The notes below the pieces were generated by a model that was given only the letters and a program-made list of their open reading frames with translations, did not search any database and was not told the origin of the DNA. The position numbers were made by a program, and so were the translations under genes. From assembly GCA_025655595.1 (NCBI GenBank), contig JAHXIO010000025.1, positions 1 to 34,010 on the forward strand: a stretch of 34,010 bases of DNA, in the 5' to 3' direction. Source of the DNA: Candidatus Thiodiazotropha sp. (ex Monitilora ramsayi) (GTDB lineage: Bacteria; Pseudomonadota; Gammaproteobacteria; Chromatiales; Chromatiaceae). Numbering within the stretch: the stretch's first letter is position 1; the number at the start of each line of letters is the position of its first letter. Shown here one piece after another: positions 8,129-16,071 of the stretch.

Positions 8129-8329
8129 ATGACTGCAAATCGCATGCTGTATTTGTCTTTTTCGTTAGTGATGTTTATAGGTGTGTGGCTCACTGGATTT
8201 TCAGATGTACATTGGTTGCTTTATATCCCGATCGTATTTTCTGCTGTTGCAGGTATTACTGGCTTTTGCGTGAACCTATGGCTTTGGAAAAAATTAGGAT
8301 TTAAAGAGGAATCTTCTTGTCAGAGATAA
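8129..8329 (+). CDS. small membrane protein of YgaP-TM (DUF2892) type
   Basis: This 66-residue protein has two predicted membrane helices: MLYLSFSLVMFIGVWLTGF and WLLYIPIVFSAVAGITGF. The end of helix two followed by TGFC and LWKKLGFK resembles the TGFCP...LKKLG signature at the end of the membrane domain of YgaP-type rhodaneses. Here that domain occurs without a rhodanese. The Cys in TGFC and a second near the C-terminus (SSCQR) could take part in sulfur chemistry. GAGGG about 12 bases before the ATG can act as ribosome site. It lies 34 bases after the MerR gene, in line with the operon. Family match is by motif only. Confidence 0.7.
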   Translation: MTANRMLYLSFSLVMFIGVWLTGFSDVHWLLYIPIVFSAVAGITGFCVNLWLWKKLGFKEESSCQR

Positions 8330-8397
8330 CGATCTCACATCGCAGGCAAGATTGAGTCAATTTAGGTCACTTTGCAGTGATTTTCTGGTTATGCATG

Positions 8398-8484
8398 AAT
8401 GTCCGCTATGGGTCGACTCCTACCTTATCTCTGTTCGAAAAGTCCAGATTTACGTATGACCGGGATGGTCGCGTAGCGGGCATT
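8398..8484. repeat. 87-bp inverted-repeat element (MITE/palindromic-repeat-like)
   Basis: AATGTCCGCTA (8398-8408) and TAGCGGGCATT (8474-8484) are inverted copies with one mismatch. GGTCGACTCC and GACCGGGATGGTCGCG lie inside the ends. The shape resembles dispersed intergenic GTCCGCT/AGCGGAC palindromes in gammaproteobacteria. No coding content. Confidence 0.5.
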
Positions 8485-8611
8485 TAAGCAGAAATCTCTT
8501 TATGTCCGTTCTTTGCTGGACGCGACACTGTCAGATGATATTGAAACTGAAATTGCTATCTGTCAGATCAAGTCTAGAGTTCTACAACTAGCCATATTAC
8601 AGTTCAGCTCA

Positions 8612-8713
8612 AATACCGCTTCTTCTTTCATACAGAAGGAGGAGAAAGACCGCCGGAGCCAACCAGCATCAGAATTCCCGCAAAAATGGTTTCCATTGAA
8701 CTCCCCTCAGCAG
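8612..8713 (-). pseudogene. relic of the small membrane protein gene at 16072-16257
   Basis: Read leftward, bases 8713-8665 reproduce the ribosome site and first codons of the intact gene at 16072-16257: TGAGGGGA, then METIFAGILML against MEIILAGILML. Bases 8612-8630 match its C-terminal coding end (16099-16117) with 18 of 19 identical. The roughly 100 bases between are lost or scrambled, and the remaining frame ends after 22 codons at 8628. As with the GntR relic, both ends are kept and the interior is missing. The relic lies immediately downstream of the intact GntR gene. Confidence 0.75.
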
Positions 8714-8730
8714 TGAACACACTGGATTCA

Positions 8731-9474
8731 CTAAGGCGTATTAATCTGACTCAATTCACTTGTACGAGTGGATCTTCCTCGGTCTATACGATGCAATGTT
8801 TCGTCCACAAATTCCAAATGGTCTTGAGCCGCATTCCGCGCACGTTCAGGATCACCATCTAATACAGCATTCAGAAGATTAGTATGTTGGCGTGATAGCG
8901 GCTCGAAGATACGCGGCAACTTATAAAGCTGATTCAAATTCCGTTGCACATTTGCCTGTAACAGACGAAACAGGCTGCGCATGATCTGCACCAGTATTTC
9001 GTTGTGCGAGGCTTCGGCAATGGCGAGATGAAATTCAGCATCCGCCTGTGCCTCAACCAGCGCCTCTCCTGCTTCATGCGCAGCGATCATGCGATCGTAA
9101 CAGTCGCGAATCTGTTTTCTGTCCTCATCGGTTGCGCGTAAAGCGGCAAAGTAGGCACTGGTTCCCTCCAGGGCATGGCGTATCTCCAAAACGTCCGGCC
9201 ATGTCTCCGGCCGGGATTCCATGCGCCGGACCAAGTCCTCGCAGGCATCGCCGCTAAGACTGCGATTGACAAAGGTGCCGCCGCCCTGGCGGCTGTGCAG
9301 TATCCCCTTGCTGGCCAGTTTTTGAATTGCTTCGCGCAGGGAAGGTCTGGATACACCAAGCTGCTCTGCCAGCTGTCGCTCTGCCGGCAGGCGTTCACCC
9401 GGGTTGAAGTCGCCTCTCTCTATCATCGACTCGAGTTCTACCGCAATCCGATCCGAAAGTTTTTCCGTTTTCAC
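8731..9474 (-). CDS. FadR/LldR-type GntR regulator of the TRAP-dehydrogenase operon
   Basis: This 247-residue repressor-type protein has a GntR winged helix at residues 1-72 (GERLPAERQLAEQLGVSR, then PSLREAIQKLASKGIL and GGGTFV). An all-helical FCD ligand domain covers about 95-225. The FCD metal/ligand residues are present: Asp145, His149, His197 and His219. It is divergent from the TRAP transporter and dehydrogenase genes, the arrangement of LldR, PdhR and GlcC relatives that sense lactate, pyruvate or glycolate. TGGT-N3-ACCA palindromes in the shared 366-base region fit this subfamily's operators. One such site lies 11-28 bases upstream of its own start, suggesting autorepression. A decayed copy lies at 1603-1830. 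Confidence 0.9.
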   Translation of the reverse strand: MKTEKLSDRIAVELESMIERGDFNPGERLPAERQLAEQLGVSRPSLREAIQKLASKGILHSRQGGGTFVNRSLSGDACEDLVRRMESRPETWPDVLEIRHALEGTSAYFAALRATDEDRKQIRDCYDRMIAAHEAGEALVEAQADAEFHLAIAEASHNEILVQIMRSLFRLLQANVQRNLNQLYKLPRIFEPLSRQHTNLLNAVLDGDPERARNAAQDHLEFVDETLHRIDRGRSTRTSELSQINTP

Positions 9475-9484
9475 AAAATATACC

Positions 9485-9502
9485 TAATGGTAATACCAAT
9501 TA
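9485..9502. promoter_or_regulatory. probable GntR operator near the regulator start
   Basis: TAATGGTAATACCAATTA contains the palindrome TGGT-AAT-ACCA (9488-9498), the form bound by FadR/LldR/PdhR-type proteins. It lies 11 bases upstream of the regulator's start codon and would block its own transcription. Confidence 0.75.
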
Positions 9503-9657
9503 GACTCAATCATAGGTGGTACATCTTCTGATTACAAGCCGCCTTGAAGTGGTTGCCTGTCATAAGTACCGCCCTATAACTAATTGTATTAGAAGATAAT
9601 TAATAAAATATCAAATAGCTAGGGATATCTGATAAATAAAATTCATCAGATCCATTC

Positions 9658-9717
9658 TTGACAAAACCCAAGTGATCTATCAAGGTTAAATGGTATTACC
9701 AATTTACCAGTTGGTAA
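9658..9717 (+). promoter_or_regulatory. probable promoter and double operator of the TRAP operon
   Basis: TTGACA at 9658-9663 is a good -35; the -10 is unclear (candidates around 9681-9692). Directly downstream is a second TGGT-N3-ACCA palindrome, TGGTATTACCA at 9691-9701. It is followed by TTACCAGTTGGTAA at 9704-9717, an inverted arrangement of the same half-sites. A repressor bound here would cover the promoter. The site at 9485-9502 is about 200 bases away, so looping is possible. Confidence 0.7.
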
Positions 9718-9840
9718 TGATTTTGTTACACAGGCTAAGCCTGATCCGGGTTTCATTGCGGTGATTATGCACCGGATACCCGTCCAGAGGCAGTAGCCGA
9801 TCTTACATTGAATTCATTCAAACGCCTTGTGGAGGTAGAA

Positions 9841-10941
9841 ATGAAGCGAAGGAATCAAATGCGCAGACGGTTATTGTCGATTTGGACAGTGGCAGCACTG
9901 AGTCTTGTATTGATCTCGTCACCGGCAGTTGCGGCGAAGAAAGTGTTGCTGAAAGTGCCGGTCTGGTTCGGTACTCATCTCACGGGTCTTGGGTCCACTC
10001 CCAAATGGCTTGCGGAACACGTCAATGATGCTTCCGGTGGCAGCGTCAAGATTAAGATTTACGAGCCCGGTAAGCTGATCCCACCGAAAGAGATCCTTGA
10101 AGCGGTCTCAAAAGGCCAGGTCAACGCGGGTTGGACAACACCCGCCTACAATACGGGCTTGATTGGCGAAAAGGGCGCAATCTTTTCCGCCGTTCCTTTC
10201 GGTCCCGATGCACCGGAGTTTCTCGCCTGGGTCTACTATGGCGACGGCCGCAAGTTATGGCAGGAGACCTACGACAAGGCTGGCTACAACGTCCATTCAA
10301 TTCCCTGTTCCATCATCGCGCCCGAGACTTCAGGCTGGTTCTCAAAACCCATCGACAAGCCTGAAGATCTACAGGGTTTGCGCATGCGTTTCTTCGGACT
10401 GGGTGCGCTGGTCATGGAGAAGCTGGGTGTGAGTACCTCACTGCTGCCATCGAAGGAGATTTTTCCCGCCCTGGAGAAGGGGGCGATCGATGCCACCGAG
10501 TTCTCCATGCCGGCTATCGATAAGCTGCTCGGCTTCCACAAGATCCTCAAGTACAACTACTTCCCCGGTTGGCACCAGCCGGCCACCATGTTTGAGCTGA
10601 TCGTCAACAAGGACACCTGGAAGGGGATGAGCAAGCAGCAGCAGGGCGTGCTGGAGATGGGTTGTAAGGCTGCCATGCTCGATGGGCTGGCCCTGGGCGA
10701 GGCGATTCAGTTCCCGGAAATCAAGGCGAACATGGAGAAGGGAGTCGAGGTTCGTTACTGGTCTGACGAGATGCTGACCGCATTTGAAGACAAGTGGAGT
10801 GAGGTCGTTGCGGAAGAGAGTGCGAAAGACCCCGACTTCAAACGTATCTACGACAATCTGGAGGCGTTCCGCGCAGATTACCGGGAGTGGAACAAACTGG
10901 GCTTTCTGCCTCGCCCCGGTACCCAGCGCGTTTCCGAATAA
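9841..10941 (+). CDS. dctP: TRAP transporter solute-binding protein (DctP type)
   Basis: This 366-residue periplasmic binding protein delivers the substrate to the TRAP permease. The ATG at 9841 is preferred over the TTG at 9808 because GGAGG lies 7 bases before it and a signal peptide starts there (basic MKRRNQMRRR, then WTVAALSLVLISSPAVAA). The DctP signature regions are present: KPEDLQGLRMRFFG at about 170-185, then ALEKGAIDATE and EFSMPAIDKLLGF. The segment YNYFPGWHQPATM resembles the PGWxxP region of binding proteins for 2-oxo or 2-hydroxy acids (TakP-like). Linkage to an FAD/Fe-S 2-hydroxyacid dehydrogenase and an LldR-like regulator points to lactate or a similar acid; this is inference. 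Confidence 0.9.
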   Translation: MKRRNQMRRRLLSIWTVAALSLVLISSPAVAAKKVLLKVPVWFGTHLTGLGSTPKWLAEHVNDASGGSVKIKIYEPGKLIPPKEILEAVSKGQVNAGWTTPAYNTGLIGEKGAIFSAVPFGPDAPEFLAWVYYGDGRKLWQETYDKAGYNVHSIPCSIIAPETSGWFSKPIDKPEDLQGLRMRFFGLGALVMEKLGVSTSLLPSKEIFPALEKGAIDATEFSMPAIDKLLGFHKILKYNYFPGWHQPATMFELIVNKDTWKGMSKQQQGVLEMGCKAAMLDGLALGEAIQFPEIKANMEKGVEVRYWSDEMLTAFEDKWSEVVAEESAKDPDFKRIYDNLEAFRADYREWNKLGFLPRPGTQRVSE

Positions 10942-10954
10942 TCCATTAACCAAA

Positions 10955-11011
10955 AAGGACGTCCGTCCTTATTGAAGCGCCATCAAGGGTGTTGATCACC
11001 CTTGATGGCGC
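10955..11011 (+). promoter_or_regulatory. intercistronic tandem stem-loops between dctP and dctQ
   Basis: A small hairpin (AAGGAC/GTCCTT, 10955-10970) precedes a perfect 15-bp stem, GCGCCATCAAGGGTG with CACCCTTGATGGCGC (10977-11011), around a 5-base loop. No T-tract follows, so it is probably not a simple terminator. It more likely protects the dctP message and lowers expression of the membrane genes relative to the binding protein. Confidence 0.7.
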
Positions 11012-11034
11012 GAGACAAGCGGAGGTTCACCTCT

Positions 11035-11664
11035 ATGTCTGTTTCCTCTCCGGAAAGAGAATACCACATTCCCATCGTTGCATGGCTGAACGGGATCGTA
11101 CGGCGTATCGCTGAAACGACCGCCTGGTTGAACGTGGCACTGATCCTTGTGATCGTGGTACAGGTCGTTATGCGTTACGGCTTCAACAAGGGCATGGTGC
11201 CATTGGAGGAGCTGATGTGGCACCTCTATGCCGTCGCGTTTATGTTCGGCATGGCATACGCCGTGACCAATGATTCCCATATCCGTGTCGATGTGGTGCA
11301 CATGGCGCTGCCGAAGCGGGTTCAGCACATCTTCGAGATCGTCGGCATTCTGCTGCTGTTGATGCCTGTCCTGTGGATTCTCTTCGATCACAGCCTCGGC
11401 TGGGCAATCGAGGCCTACCGGGTTAAAGAATCCTCACAGAATCCAACCGGTCTCCCTTATCGCTGGATCATCAAGTCTGTGGTGCCTGCGACCATGGTGC
11501 TGATCTTTATGGCGGCATTGGCGAGGCTGATTCAAGAGATCAGTCTGCTGTTTGATCAAGGCAGGGAGCCGGATGATCAGCATCCTGGCCGGGTATCCAT
11601 GATGCGCCGCCTGTTCAAACCGCAACATCGGAAGGATGACCGCAACGACGGAGGTGTCTGCTGA
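11035..11664 (+). CDS. dctQ: TRAP transporter small permease subunit (DctQ type)
   Basis: The 209-residue inner-membrane subunit has four hydrophobic segments: WLNVALILVIVVQVVMRYGF, LYAVAFMFGMAYAV, ILLLLMPVLWILF and SVVPATMVLIFMAALARL. The second is preceded by the typical EELMWH element and followed by HIRVDVVH, both characteristic of DctQ proteins. The start at 11035 is chosen because GGAGG lies just upstream; a TTG at 11002 would sit inside the stem-loop. The C-terminal tail is basic and hydrophilic. It overlaps the next gene by one base (TGATG). Confidence 0.9.
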   Translation: MSVSSPEREYHIPIVAWLNGIVRRIAETTAWLNVALILVIVVQVVMRYGFNKGMVPLEELMWHLYAVAFMFGMAYAVTNDSHIRVDVVHMALPKRVQHIFEIVGILLLLMPVLWILFDHSLGWAIEAYRVKESSQNPTGLPYRWIIKSVVPATMVLIFMAALARLIQEISLLFDQGREPDDQHPGRVSMMRRLFKPQHRKDDRNDGGVC

Positions 11665-13058
11665 TGCATCTTGAACCCGAAAACTATCTCGTCATTGCGA
11701 TGTTCCTGTCGTTCATCCTGCTGTTGTTCACCGGATTTCCGGTGGCCTGGGTGCTGGCCGGTGTTGGGGTTGGATTCGCTGGTATCGCCTACTGGACCGA
11801 TAGCCTCGATTTAACGGTAACCGGTCTCGACTACAACACCCTGGGCCTGTTGACCGGCCGAATCTTCAGCATCATGGATAATTGGGTGCTGGTTGCCTTG
11901 CCCATGTTTATCTTCATGGGGTTAATGCTGGATAAGTCGGGCGTCGCGGAACGCATGATGCACTCCATGCAGAAGCTCTTTGGCAATGTCAAAGGGGGAT
12001 TGGCGATTACGGTGACGCTGATCGGCGTTATTCTTGCAGCATCCACCGGCATCATCGGTGCGTCTGTGGTATTGCTGGGTGTGATGTCTCTGCCGGTGAT
12101 GCTCAAGCAGCAGTATCACAAGCCTTTGGCATTGGGTACTGTCGCAGCGTCGGGATGTCTCGGCATTTTGATACCACCCTCCATCATGCTGGTCATCATG
12201 GGTGATCAATTGGGGGTCTCCGTGGGCGATCTCTTCATGGGGGCGGTTTTCCCCGGCATCATCCTGGGTGCACTCTACGTCTTCTATATCTACTTTTATG
12301 GCCGTCTGAAGCCTGAAAATGCGCCGTTGGCGTTGGACCATAAGCCAATCGGACTGTCGGATGTGTTAAGGGTGATGCTCGATATCCTGCCGCCGGCCGC
12401 ATTGATCCTCACCGTGCTGGGATCGATATTCGCCGGTATTGCCACCGTGACTGAAGCCTCGGGCATTGGTGCATTGGGTGCCACCATACTCTCTGCGCTC
12501 TATAGGCGTCTCGACTTCTCGGTCTTCAAAGAGGTGGTGATCAATACCATGAACACCTCGGCTTATATCTTTGCCATCTTCGTAGGCGCCACCATCTTTG
12601 CCCTGGTGCTGAGGGAGTGCGGCGGCGATGAGCTGATCGAGTCGGCATTCAGTGGTCTCGGCCTGGGCCCCTACGGTCTGATCGCCGTAATCCTTGTGAT
12701 GGTCTTTCTGCTTGGCTTCTTCCTGGACTGGATCGAGATCAGCCTGATCATGTTGCCCCTGCTGGGACCGGTGATTACCGGCCTTGATCTCTCTGTGGAG
12801 GGTTACGGCGTAGTGGACAATCCCAATCTGGTTTGGTTTGCGTTGCTTGTGGCCGTGACCTTACAGACATCTTTCCTCACACCGCCTGTCGGGTTTGCGA
12901 TTTTCTATTTGAAAGGCGTCTGTCCGAACGGTGTCAGGCTTGTCGATATCTACAAAGGTGTTGTGCCTTTCATCATTTTGCAGTTGATCGGTCTGGGATT
13001 GGTGTTTGCATTTCCTCAGTTGGTCACCTGGTTACCGGCGATCGCATATGGCAACTGA
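11664..13058 (+). CDS. dctM: TRAP transporter large permease subunit (DctM type)
   Basis: The 464-residue membrane subunit, with about 12-13 hydrophobic helices, forms the transport channel for sodium-driven uptake. Family features include FTGFPVAWVLAGVGVGF at the start, FIFMGLMLDKSGVAERM, GIIGASVVLLGVMSLPVML, SGCLGILIPPSIMLVIMG, GIATVTEASGIGALGA and the late TSFLTPPVGFAIFYLKG. It is slightly longer than the commonest DctM proteins (about 425), in the range of the DctM/TakM subgroup. It starts on the last base of dctQ, and its end overlaps the start chosen for the dehydrogenase by 11 bases, so the genes form one transcript. Confidence 0.92.
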   Translation: MHLEPENYLVIAMFLSFILLLFTGFPVAWVLAGVGVGFAGIAYWTDSLDLTVTGLDYNTLGLLTGRIFSIMDNWVLVALPMFIFMGLMLDKSGVAERMMHSMQKLFGNVKGGLAITVTLIGVILAASTGIIGASVVLLGVMSLPVMLKQQYHKPLALGTVAASGCLGILIPPSIMLVIMGDQLGVSVGDLFMGAVFPGIILGALYVFYIYFYGRLKPENAPLALDHKPIGLSDVLRVMLDILPPAALILTVLGSIFAGIATVTEASGIGALGATILSALYRRLDFSVFKEVVINTMNTSAYIFAIFVGATIFALVLRECGGDELIESAFSGLGLGPYGLIAVILVMVFLLGFFLDWIEISLIMLPLLGPVITGLDLSVEGYGVVDNPNLVWFALLVAVTLQTSFLTPPVGFAIFYLKGVCPNGVRLVDIYKGVVPFIILQLIGLGLVFAFPQLVTWLPAIAYGN

Positions 13059-15924
13059 AGAAGCCAGGCAAACAATGTCACCCCAGGTGCAAGCACTGAA
13101 GTGGGCATTGTCCGCATTTATCGATGCAGAATGCCTGATCGACGATCCATTGCGCACCCTGGCCTATGGTACGGATGCCAGCTTCTACCGTCTTATTCCA
13201 CAACTGGTGGTAAAGGTTGCCAATGAAGCGGAGGTGTCCCGGTTGCTCAAGCTGGCGACTCAGCATGATACGCAGGTGACCTTTCGTGCTGCAGGCACCA
13301 GCCTGTCGGGACAAGCAATCACCGATTCCGTGCTGGTCATGCTGGAAGGCAACGCCTGGCGCGACTATACGATCAGCGAAGACGGCGAGTACATTCGATT
13401 GCAACCGGGTATTATCGGCGCCCAGGTCAATCGATATCTGTTGCCGCATGGGAGAAAAATCGGCCCGGATCCGGCATCGATTGCCACCTGTAAGATCGGC
13501 GGTATCGCGGCCAATAATGCCTCGGGTATGTGTTGCGGTGTCTCTCAGAACAGCTATCAGACGCTCTTATCGATGCGCCTGATCCTGGCCGACGGCACAT
13601 TGCTGGATACGGCAGATCCCCTGAGTAGAGAAGCGTTTTATCAATCGCATCAACAACTGATTCAGAAAATTCTGGAACTCGTCGACGAGGTTAGAACCAA
13701 CCGTCAATTGGCCGAACGAATTGCGCACAAATTCAAGATAAAGAATACGACCGGTTACAGCCTGAATGCATTGGTCGATTTCAGCGACCCGATCGATGTC
13801 CTGCAGCATTTGATGATCGGTTCAGAGGGGACACTGGGGTTTATTGCCGAGATTACCTATCGCACGGTACCGGAGCATCCCTTCAAGGCCAGTGCCCTGG
13901 TGTTTTTTGAAGATGTTGCTAAAGCTTGTATTGCTGTTTCGAGACTGAAAAGTGAACCTGTCGACGCGGTCGAGATTATGGATCGTGCCGCACTGCGATC
14001 GGTCGAAGATCAGGCAGGTATGCCACCTGAACTCTCTTCACTGCCGGGCAGTGCCGCTGCACTGTTGATTGAGACACGTGCCGATTCGATGAACGGCCTT
14101 TCCGGAAATATTAATCATATCCTCTCTGCATTGAAGACAGTAGAGACGCTGGGTGAAGTTGAATTCACCGATGTACCTGCAGAGTACGCACGCTTATGGA
14201 AGATTCGAAAGGGGATGTTTCCATCAGTCGGTGCTGTTCGTAAAACCGGCACGACTGTCGTCATTGAGGATATCGCCTTTCCGGTTCCTCGACTGGCTGA
14301 GGGTACCGTCGAATTACAGTGCTTGTTTACGAAGCACGGTTATCACAATGCCATCATCTTTGGCCATGCCTTGGAAGGAAACCTGCACTTTGTCATCACC
14401 CCCGATTTCGGTGATGCCAAAGAGATCGAGCGATACCACGCGTTCATGGATGACCTGTGCCACATGGTCGTCGAGAAATATGACGGCTCACTCAAGGCGG
14501 AACACAGCACTGGCCGTAACATTGCACCCTATGTCGAGCTTGAGTGGGGTGCTGAAGCCTATGCGTTGATGCATCGTATCAAGCGGTTATTGGATCCTCA
14601 TGGGTTACTCAATCCCGGCGTGATCCTGAACCCGGATAAGGAAGTGCACGTCAAGCACCTTAAATCGATGACTGCCGTCGATCCGCTGGTCGATCGGTGT
14701 ATCGAGTGCGGTTTTTGCGAACCCATCTGCCCGTCCCGGGAGTTGACCCTGACACCACGTCAGAGAATCGTGGTGCTGCGTGAACAGGCGCGTCGCAAGA
14801 CGCTTGGAGAGGCGGAAAAAAACTTAGAAAACCTGAAAAACTTTGACTATGCAGTAGAGGAGACCTGTGCCGGTGACGGTCTGTGTGCCAACCGTTGTCC
14901 TGTGGGTATAGATACCGGTCAAATGGTCAAAAAACTGCGTGCAGACAGTCGCGGAGTGACGGGAAAGCGGGTGGCGAGGTGGATTGACGGGCACATGGCT
15001 GGCGTGACAAAGACGACCCGAGTCGGGCTGCATGTTATGAATGGCATGAGCCGTATGACAGGTCAGGCAGTATTGGAGAAAACCAGCTCTGTTATACGCA
15101 AACTCAGCGGAAACCACTTACCTGAATGGCATCGTTGGATGCCACGAGGCGGCACCGGATTGAAACGGAAAAAATTCATTGATATGGCAAATGGTTCACA
15201 ACCTAAGCGATGTGTCTATTTCAGCGCCTGTGTCAGTCGGTCAATGGGCTCTTCCAGTTGTGACGCTGAGTCACGGGATCTGATAGACGTTGTCCACTCA
15301 CTACTTGAGAAGGCGGGGTATTCGGTTATCACGCCATCCGATATCAATGCGCAGTGCTGCGGCATGCCGTTTCACAGTAAAGGCTTTGTCGAAAGTGCGG
15401 AGACATCCCTGGATCGCTTGGAGGCGTCCTTGTGGGAAGCTTCGGATGAGGGGCGTTTACCGATCCTGTGTGACACCAGTCCCTGCACGGCAAGAATGAA
15501 GGAGGGATTTAAAAGGCCGCTACGGGTTTATGAGCCTGTTGGCTTTATCAGTCAATTTCTGCTGTCTGAGATGACAGCGGTCAGAAAGGTAGAGCGTATT
15601 GCGCTGCACATCACCTGCAGTGCCCGTAAAATGGGTCTCGAAGAAGATTTTCTGGCTATTGCCAATGCCTGTGCGGACAAAGTCTTTCTACCTGAGGAGG
15701 AGGGCTGCTGCGGGTTCGCAGGAGACAAGGGATTTATCACCCCGGAGCTGAATGCCAGTGCGCTATCCCGCCTGAAGCAACAGATTCCTGCGGATTGTCA
15801 ACAGGGTTACTCGAACAGTCGAACCTGCGAGATCGGTCTGTCGCGCCATACAGGCATTCCCTATCGATCAATAGCCTATCTCATTGATCACTGTTACTCA
15901 TCCAAGCCAAATATCAAGGCTTAG
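13048..15924 (+). CDS. FAD-linked oxidase/Fe-S D-lactate-type dehydrogenase
   Basis: This protein of about 958 residues joins a GlcD/DLD-type flavoprotein with a GlcF-like Fe-S/CCG part. The FAD-binding PCMH domain has FRAAGTSLSGQAITD and GPDPASIATCKIGGIAANNA. The oxidase C-terminal domain has HFVITPDFGD and EHSTGRNIAPYV. Two 4Fe-4S motifs follow, CIECGFCEPICP (Cys551, 554, 557, 561) and CAGDGLCANRCP (Cys607, 613, 617). Then come two CCG elements (770-771 and 887-888). This is the layout of quinone-linked D-lactate dehydrogenase (Dld-II type) of Pseudomonas; D-2-hydroxyglutarate is an alternative substrate. It would pass electrons from the imported acid to the quinone pool. Start is uncertain: ATG 13048 overlaps dctM, ATG 13075 is possible; neither has a strong ribosome site. 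Confidence 0.88.
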   Translation: MATEEARQTMSPQVQALKWALSAFIDAECLIDDPLRTLAYGTDASFYRLIPQLVVKVANEAEVSRLLKLATQHDTQVTFRAAGTSLSGQAITDSVLVMLEGNAWRDYTISEDGEYIRLQPGIIGAQVNRYLLPHGRKIGPDPASIATCKIGGIAANNASGMCCGVSQNSYQTLLSMRLILADGTLLDTADPLSREAFYQSHQQLIQKILELVDEVRTNRQLAERIAHKFKIKNTTGYSLNALVDFSDPIDVLQHLMIGSEGTLGFIAEITYRTVPEHPFKASALVFFEDVAKACIAVSRLKSEPVDAVEIMDRAALRSVEDQAGMPPELSSLPGSAAALLIETRADSMNGLSGNINHILSALKTVETLGEVEFTDVPAEYARLWKIRKGMFPSVGAVRKTGTTVVIEDIAFPVPRLAEGTVELQCLFTKHGYHNAIIFGHALEGNLHFVITPDFGDAKEIERYHAFMDDLCHMVVEKYDGSLKAEHSTGRNIAPYVELEWGAEAYALMHRIKRLLDPHGLLNPGVILNPDKEVHVKHLKSMTAVDPLVDRCIECGFCEPICPSRELTLTPRQRIVVLREQARRKTLGEAEKNLENLKNFDYAVEETCAGDGLCANRCPVGIDTGQMVKKLRADSRGVTGKRVARWIDGHMAGVTKTTRVGLHVMNGMSRMTGQAVLEKTSSVIRKLSGNHLPEWHRWMPRGGTGLKRKKFIDMANGSQPKRCVYFSACVSRSMGSSSCDAESRDLIDVVHSLLEKAGYSVITPSDINAQCCGMPFHSKGFVESAETSLDRLEASLWEASDEGRLPILCDTSPCTARMKEGFKRPLRVYEPVGFISQFLLSEMTAVRKVERIALHITCSARKMGLEEDFLAIANACADKVFLPEEEGCCGFAGDKGFITPELNASALSRLKQQIPADCQQGYSNSRTCEIGLSRHTGIPYRSIAYLIDHCYSSKPNIKA

Positions 15925-16071
15925 GAAGTCTTACTACACTTACCAATTTCGCTTTCGCACTGATGTTAATCTTAACTGGGGAAAGACCACAGTATTTCTA
16001 TTCAATACAAAAAAACGGAGTAATATTATTATGCAATATAACGACGATCAGATTGTGGCAATCTGTTTAGC

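Noticed and set aside
8513-8716. Rightward 67-residue frame
   Set aside because: It starts with TTG, has no ribosome site and no recognisable family, and runs antisense through the membrane-gene relic at 8612-8713.
10438-10953. Leftward 171-residue frame opposite dctP
   Set aside because: Antisense shadow of a clear DctP gene; no ribosome site or known motif.
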